Of a stretch of 7,183 nt of DNA, positions 6,241-7,183 are shown piece after piece. Under the pieces are notes generated by a model. That model was not told the DNA's origin and ran no database searches. It was given only the letters and a program-made list of their open reading frames with translations. The translations under genes were made by a program, and so were the position numbers. Source of the DNA: Prolixibacteraceae bacterium. Its GTDB lineage: Bacteria; Bacteroidota; Bacteroidia; Bacteroidales; Prolixibacteraceae. The stretch spans positions 1-7,183 of the forward strand of contig JAEUSS010000052.1 of NCBI GenBank assembly GCA_016788685.1, in the 5' to 3' direction. Each line of letters starts with the position of its first letter. Within the stretch, counting starts at the first letter, position 1.

Positions 6241-6262
6241 GTATGATGGCATACAAATTGTA
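6241..6262. promoter_or_regulatory. Two overlapping palindromes, candidate operator of the GntR regulator
   Basis: GTATG-ATGG-CATAC (6241-6254) is a 5-4-5 inverted repeat. It runs into TACAA-A-TTGTA (6252-6262), a perfect 11-base palindrome, so two symmetric sites share three bases. They lie 66 bases or more before the regulator's ATG and just upstream of the best -7-like box (6272-6279). FadR-subfamily regulators usually bind short G/T...A/C palindromes and often repress their own genes, so an autoregulatory operator is plausible. The symmetry is direct observation; the binding protein is inferred. Confidence 0.4.
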
Positions 6263-6327
6263 AATTTTCGTTTTCTTTGTAAGTTAACATGCTGATTTTA
6301 GCTGAATTTTGATAAAGTTGAATAAAA

Positions 6328-7050
6328 ATGGAAGATATTTTTCAAAAAATTGGCACAACACAAACTTTGAGTCAGAAAATTGAGCGGAACATTGAACGCG
6401 CTATCCGCGAGAAAAAGTTGCCTATCGGTGCAAAACTTCCTTCTGAACGCGAGTTGTGCGAAATGTTTGCAGTTAGCCGGACTGCCTTGCGCGAAGCTTT
6501 ACGTCGCTTAAGTGCCCGCGGATTAATCGAAATCAGGAAGGGTAGCGGGATGGTGGTTACCAAAATTGACATGAAAGATGCCATCAGCTCGCTCAACTTG
6601 TATTACGACTTGAAATTTGATGAAAATCTGATCGGACAGATTATTGAACTCCGGTTGGCTTTTGAGCCCGAGATTGCCAAAATGGCCGCCCTTAACCGCA
6701 CGGAAGAAGACCTGAAGAACATGGAGGCTAATCTGGTCGAATTTGCCAAGTGTAACCCCGATAACACCCAACTTGAATCGGACATTGATAACCGCTTTCA
6801 TCTGGCAGTAGCCCGTGCTACAGAAAATCCGTTTGTAATTGTGACGATGGAACCGGTGCATAACTTATTGCCGAGGATGCGTAATTTTATTTACGCCAAC
6901 ATCGAAGGCGAAAAGGAAATAACTCTGGGTTACCACAAAGAAATTGTGAATGCTATCCGAGAACGGGATGCAGAACGTGCTTACGACAAAATGCAGGCCC
7001 ATCTGGATCGCAACATGCAGGTTTACAACAAATTTTTCAAACACTCCTGA
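6328..7050 (+). CDS. GntR-type transcriptional regulator, FadR subfamily (FCD domain)
   Basis: A 240-residue cytoplasmic regulator of normal family length. Residues 13-78 form the GntR winged helix: IREKKLPIGAKLPSERELCE, then the recognition helix SRTALREALRRLSARGLI (50-67) and the wing KGSGMVV. Residues about 100-235 are the all-helical FCD domain, with the metal-binding set D154 and H158 (DNRFHLA), H203 (GYHKEI) and H225 (AHLDR). FCD regulators of this kind commonly bind a metal-coordinated carboxylate, for example a uronate, aldonate or other small acid, and most act as repressors relieved by the ligand. It follows a catabolic operon on the same strand after a 302-base gap with likely operator palindromes, and is followed by a strong terminator. 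Control of the upstream operon, or of genes beyond the window, is inferred. The start is the ATG in an A/T-rich context, with no Shine-Dalgarno, as in the neighbours. Confidence 0.92.
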   Translation: MEDIFQKIGTTQTLSQKIERNIERAIREKKLPIGAKLPSERELCEMFAVSRTALREALRRLSARGLIEIRKGSGMVVTKIDMKDAISSLNLYYDLKFDENLIGQIIELRLAFEPEIAKMAALNRTEEDLKNMEANLVEFAKCNPDNTQLESDIDNRFHLAVARATENPFVIVTMEPVHNLLPRMRNFIYANIEGEKEITLGYHKEIVNAIRERDAERAYDKMQAHLDRNMQVYNKFFKHS

Positions 7051-7065
7051 GTTTGAATTTTTGAC

Positions 7066-7100
7066 TAGTCCTAAATAAGCGATACAGATTTATAGGACTA
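7066..7100. repeat. 8-bp inverted repeat between the regulator and its terminator
   Basis: TAGTCCTA (7066-7073) and TAGGACTA (7093-7100) are exact reverse complements around a 19-base loop. The site starts 16 bases after the regulator's stop codon and ends 14 bases before the terminator stem. It is not followed by a T-run. It could add a second hairpin to the 3' end of the mRNA or be a protein-binding site; neither is shown. Confidence 0.35.
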
Positions 7101-7113
7101 AATTAATAGATTC

Positions 7114-7155
7114 ACAGACCGTTTCAAAGCTAGCTTTGAAACGGTCTGTTTTTTT
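7114..7155 (+). terminator. Strong rho-independent terminator after the GntR gene
   Basis: The arm CAGACCGTTTCAAAGC (7115-7130) is perfectly complementary to 7133-7148 with only TA between them, so the whole is a long perfect palindrome folding into a stem of about 15-16 bp with a CTAG-type tetraloop. A further A-T pair (7114/7149) extends it. A run of seven T (7149-7155) follows on the + strand. The opposite strand has no comparable T-run, so it ends rightward transcription. It marks the end of the regulator's transcript. Confidence 0.93.
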
Positions 7156-7183
7156 ATAGCTTTTAATTTTAATGATCTGTTGT

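Larger units (their letters stand above)
6026..6327 (+). other. 302-base intergenic region ahead of the GntR regulator
   Basis: No convincing gene is present. An open frame at 6077-6295 starts only at TTG and its product resembles nothing known to me. The region holds the right arm of the 6009-6070 inverted repeat, a compact hairpin at 6141-6162, and two adjoining palindromes at 6241-6262. After about 6200 it becomes A/T-rich, as expected for a promoter and leader. TTTCTTTG (6272-6279) and GAATTTTG (6304-6311) each match the Bacteroidota -7 consensus TAnnTTTG at seven of eight positions, but neither has a well-spaced -33 element; the first would leave a leader of about 40 bases. The regulator most likely has its own promoter here. 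Confidence 0.5.

Noticed and set aside
6077..6295. Possible 72-residue protein in the gap before the regulator
   Set aside because: It has only a TTG start and no ribosome binding context, shows no recognisable family, and overlaps hairpins and palindromes that suggest a regulatory region.
6026..6327. Mobile-element or attachment-site remnant in the largest gap
   Set aside because: No transposase fragment, terminal inverted repeat pair with target duplication, or tRNA end was found; the repeats are short and local.
6523..6861. Minus-strand open frame of 112 codons
   Set aside because: It is antisense to the GntR regulator and shows no domain.

Overview
The window reads as part of a polysaccharide- or glycoside-utilisation region of a Bacteroidota bacterium. 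The reasons are the gene content (an alpha-L-rhamnosidase, a GH43-like beta-propeller and several exported hydrolases), the A/T-rich leaders without Shine-Dalgarno sequences, and a DUF5009 acetyltransferase-like membrane protein of a kind common in this phylum. A marine or sediment member of the Bacteroidales/Marinilabiliales is a plausible guess but is not proven here. No SusC/SusD pair, transposase, tRNA, rRNA or CRISPR array is visible.

Layout, all genes on the + strand. 1-1473: 3' part of a GH78 alpha-L-rhamnosidase whose start lies before the window. 1473-2555: a secreted five-bladed-propeller glycosidase-like protein, joined to the first gene by a TGATG stop/start overlap. 2603-3682: a secreted PHP-fold metal phosphoesterase of the Sb-PDE type. 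A 92-base gap with a hairpin and an 18-bp near-palindrome follows. 3775-4872: an amidohydrolase-2 lipoprotein. 4895-6025: a multi-pass DUF5009/HGSNAT-like putative acetyltransferase, 22 bases downstream. 6026-6327: a 302-base non-coding gap with several inverted repeats. 6328-7050: a FadR-subfamily GntR regulator with an FCD ligand domain. 7114-7155: a very strong intrinsic terminator closing the unit.

How the genes may work together (inference). Four consecutive proteins carry cell-export features or resemble exported enzymes: rhamnose release by GH78, a second glycosidic cut by the propeller enzyme, phosphoester cleavage by the PHP protein, and a C-O or C-N hydrolysis by the amidohydrolase. 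The membrane protein could move acetyl groups from cytoplasmic acetyl-CoA to a periplasmic sugar. The GntR/FCD regulator would sense a small acid, possibly a sugar acid produced from the glycan. The combination suggests a rhamnose-containing, decorated substrate (phosphate, acyl or amino groups), but no substrate can be named from sequence alone.

The most interesting unexplained items are the orphan propeller enzyme, the placement of a secreted phosphoesterase and an HGSNAT-like protein in a rhamnosidase operon, and the two adjoining palindromes ahead of the regulator (6241-6262), which look like candidate operators.
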